Assembly (NCBI GenBank): GCA_937906995.1
Contig: CALESB010000022.1
Coordinates: 1-64,000 of the forward strand
Length of the DNA: 64,000 nucleotides
DNA from: an uncultured Sutterella sp.
GTDB lineage: Bacteria > Pseudomonadota > Gammaproteobacteria > Burkholderiales > Burkholderiaceae_F
Direction of reading: 5' to 3'
Shown: positions 1 to 9,012 of the stretch, one piece after another
Layout: every line of letters starts with the position of its first letter
Numbering within the stretch: the stretch's first letter is position 1
Position numbers and translations under genes: made by a program
The notes under the pieces: generated by a model
The model's database searches: none
Seen by the model: the letters and a program-made list of their open reading frames with translations, nothing else
Told to the model about the DNA's origin: nothing

Positions 1-121
1 CGTTGATTTTGATAATGCCACGCAATTCGCCTTTGCGAAGGTTGCCAACGTATTCCGGTCCGTTTTCACCGTTCGCATTGGGCGGCGGAGCAAACGTATT
101 GACCAATATCGTTTTGGACAT
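1..121 (-). CDS. Unidentified protein, N-terminal fragment (gene runs off the window)
   Basis: Only the first 40 codons are inside the window, reading leftward from an ATG at 121. The ATG is preceded by a good ribosome binding site (GGGAGA, about 8 bases upstream on the minus strand). The fragment begins MSKTILVNTFAPPPNANGEN and has no signal peptide or hydrophobic segment. The reading frame is open to the window edge and the upstream gap looks like a promoter, so a real gene is likely. I do not recognise the family from this fragment and assign no function. Confidence 0.6.
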   Translation of the reverse strand, partial: MSKTILVNTFAPPPNANGENGPEYVGNLRKGELRGIIKIN

Positions 122-206
122 AGTTGAAATCTCTCCCAAGATTCAAATAAATAATGGACGAATCCTGATAGCCAGTGCTTTGTGCACAAGCGTTCTGGAA
201 TCAGGG

Positions 207-279
207 ATTGTACGTACAATTCCTGTCAAATGGAAATTGTTACATTTCTCTTCGACAAGATAACTATAAACACTTATAG
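207..279. promoter_or_regulatory. Candidate operator/promoter region between two leftward genes
   Basis: The gap 122-344 contains a perfect 14-base palindrome, ATTGTACGTACAAT, at 207-220, and a second dyad, CTATAA-N4-TTATAG, at 264-279. On the minus strand a TTGACA hexamer (224-229) sits just before the 14-base palindrome, and the palindrome itself contains TACAAT, a plausible -10 element. The placement about 90-160 bases upstream of the ATG at 121 suggests a repressor or activator site controlling that gene. The regulator is unknown and the promoter assignment is inference. Confidence 0.4.
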
Positions 280-344
280 ATGCAAATTAAGTAAAAAACG
301 GCCTTTTTAAGTATCTCTTAAGGGGTATGGACCGGTATCTACTT

Positions 345-1640
345 TTACATATCAATTGATGAAAGGGGCTTGCGTAAAGCAGCTCGAACATTATCCATGC
401 CAGAATAAAAATCCTTCATCATAACCAAACCCAGGAATTTTCCTGCGTCGGTGACAATGAGATTGTCTGGGTCGTTTGGATCATCTTTAATGGCACCAGC
501 TAAACGTAAGCCAAGCATTTCTTTGAACAATGCACGGTCCAAATTAACACCATGAACTTCTCTGAAATACTTTCTGGATAAACGAGCCGCAAAGAGGCCT
601 AGTAGGAGGCGGTACTGTAAGACTGAGTGCTTATCAAATGTACGGCGTCGCTCAACTCCCATTTTGCCAGCATTAATTCTTTCGTTGTATCGACGCAAAC
701 TGAAAGTATTGACGTAAAGCGAGTTCCCTAAGAAGCTAAAAGCACCCGAGCCCACACCGAGATACTCGTCATGATCAACAACATACTCATCGAATCCTTC
801 ATCATTTGAGCGACCAAATGTCCAGGAGGTAAGTTGATTGTAGTCCTTGCCAAGAGTATCCAAAATGATGCGGTACTGTGATGCTAAGTCTGCGCTCGGA
901 GCGGCAATCGTATTTCTAACACTGCACTTAGTTTGACTAGTAACCATCAGTGGATAGGTTGTGATTTGTCTTGGGTTAAGTTTCATTAACAAATCAACAT
1001 CACGTTGTAGAATTTCCTCCGTTTGACCACGGAAACCAAAAATCATATCAACGTTACAGATAGGGAATAGTTCTTGAGCAGCTTGGATACGCTCAAAAAT
1101 TTGTTGACCACTGCCAAATTTCTCATAGCGTTCGGTCATGCGAAGAATGTCATCATTGAAGCTTTGGACGCCAATGGACATACGATCAACTAAACCTTTT
1201 AAATTTTTGAAAGAAGGGTTAGCTAAATGTGCAGGGTCCGTTTCGCACGAGACCTCTTTGATCGAAGGAAATAGCGTACGAGCGTGTTCAATAGTTTTGA
1301 TGAGCTCATCTTCTAAGATAGTAGTGGTACCACCACCAATGTACATGGACGTAAAGTCATAGCCCAACTCTTTTGCCATATCCATTTCTTTTCGCAATGA
1401 AACAAAGTACTCACGTGCTTTGTACTCTTTAAACAAAAAGCGATGGAAGGTGCAATACGAACAAAGCGTATGGCAAAAAGGAATGTGAGCATACATCATG
1501 TATTCGTGACCAGGTTCTGGAGCGGGATGCTTATCCAGAATAATCGGTTCGAGTGTGAGGTCACGCTCGATGTAATACTTCATGATTCGGTCAGTGAGAC
1601 CAACCATCCAATCCGGTAAAAGTTTTTCGTGTTGTGCCAT
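345..1640 (-). CDS. HemN/HemW-like radical SAM protein, exact function unknown
   Basis: A radical S-adenosylmethionine protein of the coproporphyrinogen III oxidase-like family (432 aa from the chosen start). The iron-sulfur motif CX3CX2C lies in HIPFCHTLCSYCTF, followed by a GGGTTT SAM-binding motif and a conserved SIGVQSF segment. The fourth Cys of true HemN (CX3CX2CXC) is absent, so this is not a classical oxygen-independent coproporphyrinogen oxidase. HemW (heme chaperone), HutW/ChuW (anaerobic heme degradation) and HemN-like methyltransferases share this architecture. The ATG at 1640 is preferred over the upstream ATG at 1667 because a GAG-containing ribosome binding site lies about 9 bases before it. 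It sits 63 bases downstream of a long-chain acyl-CoA ligase gene and is probably cotranscribed with it. Confidence 0.8.
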   Translation of the reverse strand: MAQHEKLLPDWMVGLTDRIMKYYIERDLTLEPIILDKHPAPEPGHEYMMYAHIPFCHTLCSYCTFHRFLFKEYKAREYFVSLRKEMDMAKELGYDFTSMYIGGGTTTILEDELIKTIEHARTLFPSIKEVSCETDPAHLANPSFKNLKGLVDRMSIGVQSFNDDILRMTERYEKFGSGQQIFERIQAAQELFPICNVDMIFGFRGQTEEILQRDVDLLMKLNPRQITTYPLMVTSQTKCSVRNTIAAPSADLASQYRIILDTLGKDYNQLTSWTFGRSNDEGFDEYVVDHDEYLGVGSGAFSFLGNSLYVNTFSLRRYNERINAGKMGVERRRTFDKHSVLQYRLLLGLFAARLSRKYFREVHGVNLDRALFKEMLGLRLAGAIKDDPNDPDNLIVTDAGKFLGLVMMKDFYSGMDNVRAALRKPLSSIDM

Positions 1641-1703
1641 AGTGACAAACTCTATCCCAATCATCAAAGATCGATGATTTTAATGTAATTTATTAACAAA
1701 ATC

Positions 1704-3548
1704 TTAACGGTGCCCTGCATATAGGGACGCAATTTGCGGAGCAAAACGCTCTTCCATTTTTTTGCGTTTGAGTTTAAGCGTTGGAGTTAACAACCCATTT
1801 TCAATGGTCCATGGCTCAAATGTTATACATACATTACGAGGTAATGCGTATTGTGGGAAGTCTTTTGCCGCGAATTTAATTCGTTTAAGTACCGCATTTT
1901 TTGTGACGCTAGCCAATAGACTTTCCGGATCATTCGGATCTAAATCCAATGTGGTTGCAAGTTTTGTCCATTCGGTTTTATTTAAGACAACCATTGTGGA
2001 AATAAATGGGCGATTTTCCCCAATAACGTAGGCTTGATCAAAAAGAGGATCAAACTCAATGGCAGACTCAAGGTCAGCGGGAGGAATCTTTTCTCCAGTG
2101 CTGGTAACAATAATTTCTTTGATACGACCAACAATTCGCAAATAGCCCTTTTGGTCGAAGGCACCAACATCACCAGTTTTTAGATAGCCATCTTTCGTAA
2201 AGGCGGCTTGACTATCTTCTTCTCGCTTAAAGTAACCTTGCATGACGCTATCGGATTTAACTTGGATTTCATCATCCTCACCGAGTCGTACGTCGGTATT
2301 AGGTAGTGGCTTACCCACTGTATCGGGATGGTTATAGGCTAAGCAGTTGCCCGCGATAATTGGACTTGACTCCGTCATGCCATAGCCTTGAATAATAGGT
2401 AAACCTAGACCGCAAAAAACCTTAGCCATTTTAGGGTTTAAGGCGGCACCACCACTAATGGCAACCTTTAATTGACCGCCAAATTGATTGAGAAGCGTTT
2501 TGGATACTAATGCATTCAAAATAGGCCATACAACGGAATCTAACCATTGGCAATTGCCTTGTGGGACCTCAATGTCATATTGACGGCAAAATCGACGCCA
2601 ACCTACTTCTGTCGCCCAATTAAATAAGAAGCGAGTCACACTGTTGCTGCGGGCAAGCTTTGCTTGTACTTTTGCAAAAATTCGTTCGTAAATACGAGGA
2701 ACAGAAATGATGATATTAGGACGAATAATTCTAAAATCTTCAGCGAGTAATTGAATGGAGCGTGTAAAGACAACAGTGCACCCCATGCCCATCGCTAAAT
2801 AGTAACCAGCCATACGTTCAAACGTGTGGGATAAGGGCAAAAATGAAAGGAAAACATCGCCAGGACGAGGGTAGGGTAATACTGTTTGCACGGTGTTGAT
2901 AACGTTACTCACCACATTTTTATGTGAGAGCATTACGCCTTTTGGACGACCTGTCGTACCAGAGGTGTAAACGATGGCAGCTAAATCATTTTCTTCGGGG
3001 CCTTCCGGTAATTCCGTTACATCAAAGCCGGTAGCAATCCAACTTTCCAAATCCCAAAGCTTGATATCTGTGTTTCGATGAGCAGGAGAAGACTCGTCGG
3101 TAAAGATAACATGCTTGAGCTTAGGCATTGGAGTTTCTGACAAATAGATAGAATCCCACCGATTTTGACGATTAGTGACAAGGACGGAAGCCTCGCTGTC
3201 AGCAATAATAAAAGCGCTTGAACCTGCAGTATCAATGGCATGAAGGGGTACAGGAACATAACCATTAGCCAAAACTGCCTGGTCACAACAAATGGCATCG
3301 ACTCCGTTAGGCAGTAAAATGGCAATACGTGCACCTTTTGCCAAACCTAAGTTAGCAAAAGCTTTTCGCCATTGTTGAATACGGTCGTATAAGTCACGAT
3401 ATGAAATTCTTTCCCAAGTATTTGTACTTCGGTCAAACTGTCGTAGAGCTTCGGTGTGTGGGGCGGCTTTAGCTCGGGCCGGAATGAATTGGTCCAGTGT
3501 TTTCAAATGGCGAAGTGCTTCAAAACGCGTTTGTGATGTATCAGACAC
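1704..3548 (-). CDS. Long-chain fatty acid--CoA ligase (AMP-forming)
   Basis: An adenylate-forming enzyme of the FadD15/FAA1 type that activates fatty acids with ATP and CoA through an acyl-adenylate. The P-loop-like motif YTSGTTGRPKG lies near residue 195, the A5-type motif GYGMTESSP in the middle, and the C-terminal A8 region with TGDVG and GRIKEIIVTSTGEK follows. About 614 aa, normal for the family. The open frame extends upstream to a TTG at 3596, but a GTG at 3548 has a strong AAGGGG ribosome binding site 8 bases upstream and gives a start beginning SDTSQTRFEALRHL, so I chose it. It precedes the radical SAM gene in what looks like a two-gene operon. Acyl chain preference cannot be read from the sequence. 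Confidence 0.88.
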   Translation of the reverse strand: MSDTSQTRFEALRHLKTLDQFIPARAKAAPHTEALRQFDRSTNTWERISYRDLYDRIQQWRKAFANLGLAKGARIAILLPNGVDAICCDQAVLANGYVPVPLHAIDTAGSSAFIIADSEASVLVTNRQNRWDSIYLSETPMPKLKHVIFTDESSPAHRNTDIKLWDLESWIATGFDVTELPEGPEENDLAAIVYTSGTTGRPKGVMLSHKNVVSNVINTVQTVLPYPRPGDVFLSFLPLSHTFERMAGYYLAMGMGCTVVFTRSIQLLAEDFRIIRPNIIISVPRIYERIFAKVQAKLARSNSVTRFLFNWATEVGWRRFCRQYDIEVPQGNCQWLDSVVWPILNALVSKTLLNQFGGQLKVAISGGAALNPKMAKVFCGLGLPIIQGYGMTESSPIIAGNCLAYNHPDTVGKPLPNTDVRLGEDDEIQVKSDSVMQGYFKREEDSQAAFTKDGYLKTGDVGAFDQKGYLRIVGRIKEIIVTSTGEKIPPADLESAIEFDPLFDQAYVIGENRPFISTMVVLNKTEWTKLATTLDLDPNDPESLLASVTKNAVLKRIKFAAKDFPQYALPRNVCITFEPWTIENGLLTPTLKLKRKKMEERFAPQIASLYAGHR

Positions 3549-3640
3549 AATAATCCCCTTAATTGGTAATCCATCAATTGTAAGTCGAAATGACAAGAAT
3601 TGGCCTGTTAGATGACACTGAGTTTGTATCTAAAACAGGA

Positions 3641-3668
3641 AAAGATAAGGGAAGATTCCCTTATCTTT
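3641..3668 (-). terminator. Rho-independent terminator after uup
   Basis: A perfect 13-base inverted repeat (AAAGATAAGGGAA / TTCCCTTATCTTT, 2-base centre) immediately follows the stop of the leftward ABC-F gene. On the minus strand it runs into a T-rich tract. It separates uup from the acyl-CoA ligase operon. Confidence 0.8.
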
Positions 3669-3674
3669 CAGTCA

Positions 3675-5510
3675 CTATTCTTGAGCCTCTACAAGTGCTT
3701 TTTTCGCTTCAAGCTCATCCCATCGAGCATATGCAGCCTCAATGCGAGCTTCTAGTTCTGCTAATGCATCAGCATTTTTCTTAATGAGATCTGGTGAATT
3801 GGCAGTGTAATATGCTGGATCATTCATTTGCTCAAGAGCGCTTTCATGTTCAGCTTCTAATGCCATTAAAGTCTCAGGTAATTGCTCCAATTCCTTATTT
3901 TCTTTATAAGAAAGCTTTATTTTTTCTTGTCGTGGCTTTTTAGTTTGAGGCTTTGGAGTTATGACCTCTTTTTTGTCTTCTGTAACTGGCTGTTGTGGTC
4001 GGTAATGAAGCCAATCCGAATATCCACCAACATACTCTCTCCAAAGACCGTCTCCTTCTGGTGCTAGGACTTCAGTTACAACATTGTCTAAGAATCGGCG
4101 ATCATGACTCACTAAAATAAGAGTGCCCGGATAGTTTTGAAGGGTTTGCTCCAGTAGTTCTAATGAGTCAATATCCAAATCATTGGTCGGTTCGTCTAAA
4201 ACAAGTAGGTTGGCAGGCAATGCAAATAGGCGAGCCAGAAGCAAGCGGTTGCGTTCGCCGCCTGACAAATTAGAAACCGGAACATTAGCCCGTCTTGGAG
4301 GGAATAAAAAGTCACCAAGATAGGCCATGACATGTTTTTTCACGCCTCCGACCTCTAACCACTCACTTCCAGGAGAAATGGTTTCTGCCACTGTTTTATT
4401 AGGATCTAATTGACCTCGTAATTGATCAAAATAAGCAATTTGTAGGTTTGTTCCAAGCTTAACGGTACCACTAGTGGGTTGTTGCTTACCGAGCAAAAGA
4501 GAAATCAAAGTGCTCTTTCCTACACCATTATGACCAATTAGACCTAAGCGATCGCCTCTTAATAGCTTAAAGTTGAGATCTTTTACGATAGTTTTATCAC
4601 CAAATATTTTTGAGACACCGTCAAGTTCGGCCACGATTTTGCCACTTTTCATGCCTGCATCAATATTAAGATTGATTTGACCTAATCGATCTCTACGGGC
4701 TGCTCGTTCAATGCGTAGTTGCTCCAAACGGCGAACACGGCCTTCATTGCGAGTACGACGCGCTTCGATGCCCTTTCGTATCCAAACTTCTTCCTGAGCC
4801 CAAAATTTGTCAAATTTTCGTCTTTCAATCTCTTCTGCAGCTAATTCTTCTTCTTTTCTAGCTTCATAAGCATTAAAGTTGCCTGGGTAGCTTCGGAGAA
4901 TTCCTCGATCAAGTTCTACAATGCGAGTTGAAACAGTGTCCAAAAAGCTACGGTCATGCGTGATCACCATTAATGCCTTAGAGTTGCGGTATTCATTTTG
5001 GATAAGATTTTCTAAAATCAAAATACCGTCAATATCGAGGTGGTTTGTAGGCTCATCAAGCAATAAAAGATCACGCGATAGAGCAAATGCTAGGGCCAAT
5101 GCAGCACGCTTTTTCTCTCCACCTGAGGCTTTTTGTGGATTGGCTTGTGCATCAAGTTTAAAGCGATGAAGATACTCTTCAAGACGGGCTAATAATCGCC
5201 AGTGCTCTCGTTCATCATTTATTTGGTCAAATTGTCCACGTTGAATCAATGATTCAAGGAAGGTATCAGCAGAGGGTAAAAAAGGTTCTTGTTCGACATA
5301 CGCTATGGATAGACCATCAAGCATAGAGATGTTGCCATCATCTAGCTTTTCAACGCCTGCTATAACCTTTAATAAAGAACTTTTACCAGTACCGTTACGC
5401 CCAATAATTCCTATGCGCTCACCATCGTGTACGGAGAGGTTGGCGTGATCTAATAAGGGTTGATCTCCGAAGGCGAGTTCTGCGTCTTGTAGCGTCAATA
5501 GTGTTGTCAT
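3675..5510 (-). CDS. uup: ABC-F ATPase Uup
   Basis: A soluble ABC-F protein with two ATP-binding cassettes and no membrane domain, 611 aa. First Walker A is GRNGTGKSS at 37-45 with signature SGGEKKRA; the second half has GHNGVGKST and the signature LSGGERNRL. Both Walker B motifs read LLLDEPTNHLD and LVLDEPTNDLD. A charged C-terminal extension (about 515-611) matches the coiled-coil DNA-binding domain typical of Uup. ABC-F proteins act at the ribosome; Uup has also been linked to transposon excision and replication-intermediate resolution. It ends in a strong terminator and lies 6 bases downstream of the lpoA-like gene. Confidence 0.9.
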   Translation of the reverse strand: MTTLLTLQDAELAFGDQPLLDHANLSVHDGERIGIIGRNGTGKSSLLKVIAGVEKLDDGNISMLDGLSIAYVEQEPFLPSADTFLESLIQRGQFDQINDEREHWRLLARLEEYLHRFKLDAQANPQKASGGEKKRAALALAFALSRDLLLLDEPTNHLDIDGILILENLIQNEYRNSKALMVITHDRSFLDTVSTRIVELDRGILRSYPGNFNAYEARKEEELAAEEIERRKFDKFWAQEEVWIRKGIEARRTRNEGRVRRLEQLRIERAARRDRLGQINLNIDAGMKSGKIVAELDGVSKIFGDKTIVKDLNFKLLRGDRLGLIGHNGVGKSTLISLLLGKQQPTSGTVKLGTNLQIAYFDQLRGQLDPNKTVAETISPGSEWLEVGGVKKHVMAYLGDFLFPPRRANVPVSNLSGGERNRLLLARLFALPANLLVLDEPTNDLDIDSLELLEQTLQNYPGTLILVSHDRRFLDNVVTEVLAPEGDGLWREYVGGYSDWLHYRPQQPVTEDKKEVITPKPQTKKPRQEKIKLSYKENKELEQLPETLMALEAEHESALEQMNDPAYYTANSPDLIKKNADALAELEARIEAAYARWDELEAKKALVEAQE

Positions 5511-5516
5511 TGTTTA

Positions 5517-6839
5517 CTATTTATGTTGTTCTATTGGTCGATAGAATGCTTTTTGTAAGCGCTCTGCACTAACAGGTTTAATTTTATTAGCTTCAATTAA
5601 TGCGGGTTGGGCAATTCGCTTTACAGTTGAACTTTCTGACTGGATAAAACTTAATTGGCCAGTTGTGCCATTTAAGTCAATTTGTGGTTTCCACTTCATC
5701 CACTGTAACGCTAAACGATATGCGTCCACACCCATAGAAAAAAGTCGACGGTCGAATGTGCGAGCTGGCATTGAAACACCAAAGCTAGCTCTAAAATCAG
5801 AAGCATTGTTTTGTAAGACAAGGGGAGCCTCGACAAAACCTACTCGTTGCAAGTCATAAGTCATAGCAGCTACAGCCCCTTGACGCGGATCGCCAGGATT
5901 TAATAAGCTTGTACCCCACAAACGTGTCATTCGTGGCAAGCGTGGTGTAATTTGTGCGGCAGTGCGAGCATCCATAGCTAAAAAGGCTGCAAGATAAGGG
6001 GGCTCTTCAAAGGCTGTTAAAGAACGATATTCAGCCATTAGTTTCTGATTGCGTAGTCTGACACGTTGATATTCATAAGGGTCATCTTCTCGATTTGGAA
6101 GAGGTTCAAGCTCTGGAGGCTTAATCCCGGACTCCATTTCGTAGAAGTGTGATTGAGTTTTCATTAATTCAGGGGTGAGTACAACACGCTCGTAGGGAAT
6201 CTGTTTGGCAATTAGCTCTTGTTCAAAAGTATTCGCAATACGTTTTTCTAAGGGAGCATCAACTTCAAAAATTCTTACCTTAGAAGGTTCGCCTTTGTTG
6301 TTTGTTGCCGGTAAAGCCGCCAACGCAATCTCAGCAATTTGTTTGGCCTCTTGTTCTTGGCTAAGAGCATAATTCATCATCAATTCTGGTGCATAGACAC
6401 CATTTGACGTTTGGTTTAATGCAATGGTTGGTAGAGGTAAGAATGGAAGCGATGAGACTTCATCTACGGCATCACGTGCCAAGGGGCCAATAGCAACTAG
6501 TGCTCCCATTAAAGCAGCATCTTGTAGATGAGATTGAGCATTTTGTCCCCATTTTCTTGGCAAGCGTAGAATTTCATAGGGACTCCCATTTTGTTTATTC
6601 TCTGCCTCAATGGCTTGAATAACGGGGGCATAGAGCGACTCGTAAGGACTACCACTTTCTGGCATCAAAATGGCAATCTTAGGCTTGTTGCTGATTGGTT
6701 GAGTCAAAGGCGCAGGCGCCTCTTTTGTAAAGTCAATTGCAAACGGAATTGCAGCTTGAGCAAAACTCGTTGCACTAAAGGTCGCTAAAATAGCCACACT
6801 AAGAACTTGAAATAGACGGATATTCACGATGCAATCCAT
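5517..6839 (-). CDS. lpoA: LpoA/LppC-family penicillin-binding protein activator
   Basis: Related to LpoA (YraM), the outer-membrane activator of PBP1A, recognisable from the periplasmic-binding-protein-like fold segments (KIAILMPESG...Y near the N terminus, then IGPLARDAV, WGTSLLN and a region ending in the IEA box) and from its position back to back with rsmI, as in enterobacteria. From the ATG at 6839 the protein is about 440 aa. The N terminus is a hydrophobic signal peptide ending AQA, a signal peptidase I type site; no lipobox Cys is seen, unlike E. coli LpoA. A GTG at 6827 is an alternative start. The 5' end overlaps the divergent rsmI by about 11 bases. The N-terminal TPR domain of enterobacterial LpoA appears to be missing. 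Confidence 0.78.
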   Translation of the reverse strand: MDCIVNIRLFQVLSVAILATFSATSFAQAAIPFAIDFTKEAPAPLTQPISNKPKIAILMPESGSPYESLYAPVIQAIEAENKQNGSPYEILRLPRKWGQNAQSHLQDAALMGALVAIGPLARDAVDEVSSLPFLPLPTIALNQTSNGVYAPELMMNYALSQEQEAKQIAEIALAALPATNNKGEPSKVRIFEVDAPLEKRIANTFEQELIAKQIPYERVVLTPELMKTQSHFYEMESGIKPPELEPLPNREDDPYEYQRVRLRNQKLMAEYRSLTAFEEPPYLAAFLAMDARTAAQITPRLPRMTRLWGTSLLNPGDPRQGAVAAMTYDLQRVGFVEAPLVLQNNASDFRASFGVSMPARTFDRRLFSMGVDAYRLALQWMKWKPQIDLNGTTGQLSFIQSESSTVKRIAQPALIEANKIKPVSAERLQKAFYRPIEQHK

Positions 6840-7737
6840 GACGAACCAATGGTCCGAACAGTTATTAATGCAAAAGGCGGGGCTCAATACTCAGAGTTTC
6901 CCCAGCGCTGCACTTTATATTGTAGGGCTTCCAATCGGAAATTCTGCAGACATCACTCTACGAGCTTTATGGATTTTAGCCATGGCAGATGTGATCGCGG
7001 CAGAGGATACGAGAGAAACCAAAAAACTTTTGGAACGCTTTTCCATTTCAGTTCCAACGATTAGCGTACGGGAACACAATGAAATAGCTCAATCCCATAT
7101 GATAATTGAACGTCTCGAAAAGGGCGAGAGGGTTGCTCTTGTGACTGATGCTGGTACACCTGCGGTATCAGATCCAGGGGCAAGAGTGGTACGGGCAGTA
7201 CAAGAGGCTGGTTATCGTGTTATTCCGATACCAGGAGCAAGTGCAGTAGTGACTGCATTGTCAGCAGCGGGTTTAGAGCCAGGCGGTTTTCATTTCGTTG
7301 GCTTTTTGCCTCCACAGCCTAAAGCACGTCGAGAAGCCATTAAATCACTAGCTCGTCATAAGGAAAGCTTTGTTATCTATGAGGCTCCTCATCGTATTGT
7401 TGATGTTTTGCTGGATATGGCAGAAGCATTGCAACAAGACAGACGAGTGGTCGTGGCTAGGGAGATTACAAAGAAATTTGAGACTTTTTCTGCGCTGCCG
7501 GCCTCTGATTTGGCTCAATGGGCTCAAACTCATGAACCAAGAGGGGAGTATGTCGTTTTGGTCGATGAGTCCAAAGACGAAAAAGGCTTAACATTGTCAG
7601 ATAAAGAGGCTCTTTGGGTCTTGGCTTTAGCAAAGGCTATGCCAAGCTCTAAGGCGGCTGCAACAGCGGCCAAGATCACAGGATTTTCTCGTGATGAAAT
7701 TTACCAATGGATCTTGGCCAATAAACCGGAAAATTAA
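6829..7737 (+). CDS. rsmI: 16S rRNA (cytidine1402-2'-O)-methyltransferase RsmI
   Basis: Tetrapyrrole methylase-fold enzyme that 2'-O-methylates C1402 in the ribosomal P site using SAM. Hallmarks are LYIVGLPIGN near the N terminus, AAEDTRETKKLL, VTDAGTPAVSDPG and IPGASAVVTALSAAG, then EAPHRI and AREITKKFE. 302 aa, close to the E. coli enzyme (286 aa). The start at 6829 follows a GACGGA element; ATGs at 6838 and 6868 are alternatives. Divergent from lpoA, convergent with ttcA (4-base overlap at the stops). Confidence 0.93.
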   Translation: MQSMTNQWSEQLLMQKAGLNTQSFPSAALYIVGLPIGNSADITLRALWILAMADVIAAEDTRETKKLLERFSISVPTISVREHNEIAQSHMIIERLEKGERVALVTDAGTPAVSDPGARVVRAVQEAGYRVIPIPGASAVVTALSAAGLEPGGFHFVGFLPPQPKARREAIKSLARHKESFVIYEAPHRIVDVLLDMAEALQQDRRVVVAREITKKFETFSALPASDLAQWAQTHEPRGEYVVLVDESKDEKGLTLSDKEALWVLALAKAMPSSKAAATAAKITGFSRDEIYQWILANKPEN

Positions 7738-8636
7738 AGGTTGTCCTCTAAGTCTTTATCGCGTAAGGCATCAGGAATTAAAGCCTGAAAGTCATAGATC
7801 GATTTATCCATCAAATGTGATGGGGCAACTCGTGTCATACTCATCAAGATGTTATAGATACGGCTGTCATAGTCTTGATCCCATTGACGAATTAGGGCTT
7901 TAATTTCAGCACGCTTTTTATTTTCAATTTTTCGACAAATTTCTTTAGAAACAATTGGATAATTTCTATATTTGACCCAACGTTCAATTTCATATTCGCG
8001 CACATAGACAAGAGGGCGAATAATGACATTTTTGCCATCATCACTACGAAGTATCGGTGGCATTCCTTTTAGACGTCCACCGTAGAACATATTTAAGAGA
8101 AGTGTACTGACAATGTCATCCATATGATGACCAAGGGCAATTTTTGTTACCCCCATTTCTTTAGCAACTCGATAAATAATTCCACGTCGCAGGCGTGAGC
8201 AAACTGAACAAACGTTACGTCCTTCAGGAATTACTCGTTGTACGATTGACCATGTGTCTTGATCTTCAATATGGTAGGGGACACCAACTTTTTCCAAGTA
8301 GTTTGGAATAACATCTTTGGGAAAGTTAGGCAGGTGTTGATCAACATTGACCGCTAGAAGATCAAAATGAACTGGCGCTCGTTTTTGTAGTTTCATTAAG
8401 ACATCTAGTAAGACATAGCTATCTTTACCACCGGACATACAAACCATGACTTTGTCACCCTCTTCGATCATGCCAAAGTCAGTGATAGCCTTGCCGGCTA
8501 GGCGCATAATGCGCTTCTCATTTTTCTTTTCTGCCACTGACTTTTTTGTACGATTGGGGCTAAGTTCAAAGCTTTCAGGTAAAGACTCTTGAGCGCTTGA
8601 TGTGTCGGGGACAATTGGAATAACATGGTCAGGCAT
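7734..8636 (-). CDS. ttcA: tRNA 2-thiocytidine(32) synthetase TtcA
   Basis: ATP- and iron-sulfur-dependent enzyme that thiolates C32 of certain tRNAs. The PP-loop SGGKDS is at 68-73 and the cluster-binding pair C143-X2-C146 is in NVCSVCSRLRRG. 300 aa with an N-terminal extension of about 40 residues. Its start overlaps the end of folB by 8 bases, so it is probably translationally coupled in the slt-cca-folB-ttcA run. It ends convergently with rsmI. Confidence 0.93.
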   Translation of the reverse strand: MPDHVIPIVPDTSSAQESLPESFELSPNRTKKSVAEKKNEKRIMRLAGKAITDFGMIEEGDKVMVCMSGGKDSYVLLDVLMKLQKRAPVHFDLLAVNVDQHLPNFPKDVIPNYLEKVGVPYHIEDQDTWSIVQRVIPEGRNVCSVCSRLRRGIIYRVAKEMGVTKIALGHHMDDIVSTLLLNMFYGGRLKGMPPILRSDDGKNVIIRPLVYVREYEIERWVKYRNYPIVSKEICRKIENKKRAEIKALIRQWDQDYDSRIYNILMSMTRVAPSHLMDKSIYDFQALIPDALRDKDLEDNL

Positions 8637-9012
8637 TTCGAATCCTAAAAATTTCTATACCAGCACTTTCAACAGTTTCATATGCTTGTGTTTTTTCACT
8701 ACGGACCAAGACGGCTTTGACTCGTTGGTCAGATAGTAGTTCGTCGGCGATTTTATCAACCATTGTTTCCTGGAGATCAATGTGTTTCTCATTGATATGA
8801 TGATCAACAGCAGCAACGCCTAAATCATAGTTATAGGCGTTATTTAAATCATCCTTCTCATCGCTTGTAGTCACAAAAATCTCAATGTTAAAAATGACAG
8901 GTTGACGAGTATCTTTTTCACTGTCATAGGCGCCTATAAATACATCTCTTTGAATATTTTTGAGAATAATGCGTCGACATTGGCAAAGTTCGGGGTGTAA
9001 GTACCAGCTCAT
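8629..9012 (-). CDS. folB: Dihydroneopterin aldolase FolB
   Basis: Small folate-pathway enzyme (127 aa) converting 7,8-dihydroneopterin to 6-hydroxymethyl-dihydropterin. The N-terminal block IQRDVFIGAYDSEK and the QPVIFNIEIF strand are typical of the tunnelling-fold FolB/FolX family, with the conserved Glu near QETMVDKIADELL and the Lys in VLVRSEK. Start and stop overlap the flanking cca and ttcA genes. FolX (epimerase) is a paralogous alternative, but the pairing with general housekeeping genes favours FolB. Confidence 0.82.
   Translation of the reverse strand: MSWYLHPELCQCRRIILKNIQRDVFIGAYDSEKDTRQPVIFNIEIFVTTSDEKDDLNNAYNYDLGVAAVDHHINEKHIDLQETMVDKIADELLSDQRVKAVLVRSEKTQAYETVESAGIEIFRIRNA

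Noticed and set aside
3..263. An 86-codon plus-strand frame at the left edge
   Set aside because: It runs antisense to the partial gene at 1-121 and through the palindromic promoter region; composition does not look coding.
345..1640. Calling the radical SAM gene hemN or hemW outright
   Set aside because: The fourth Cys of HemN is missing and the acyl-CoA ligase partner is unusual, so only the superfamily is given.
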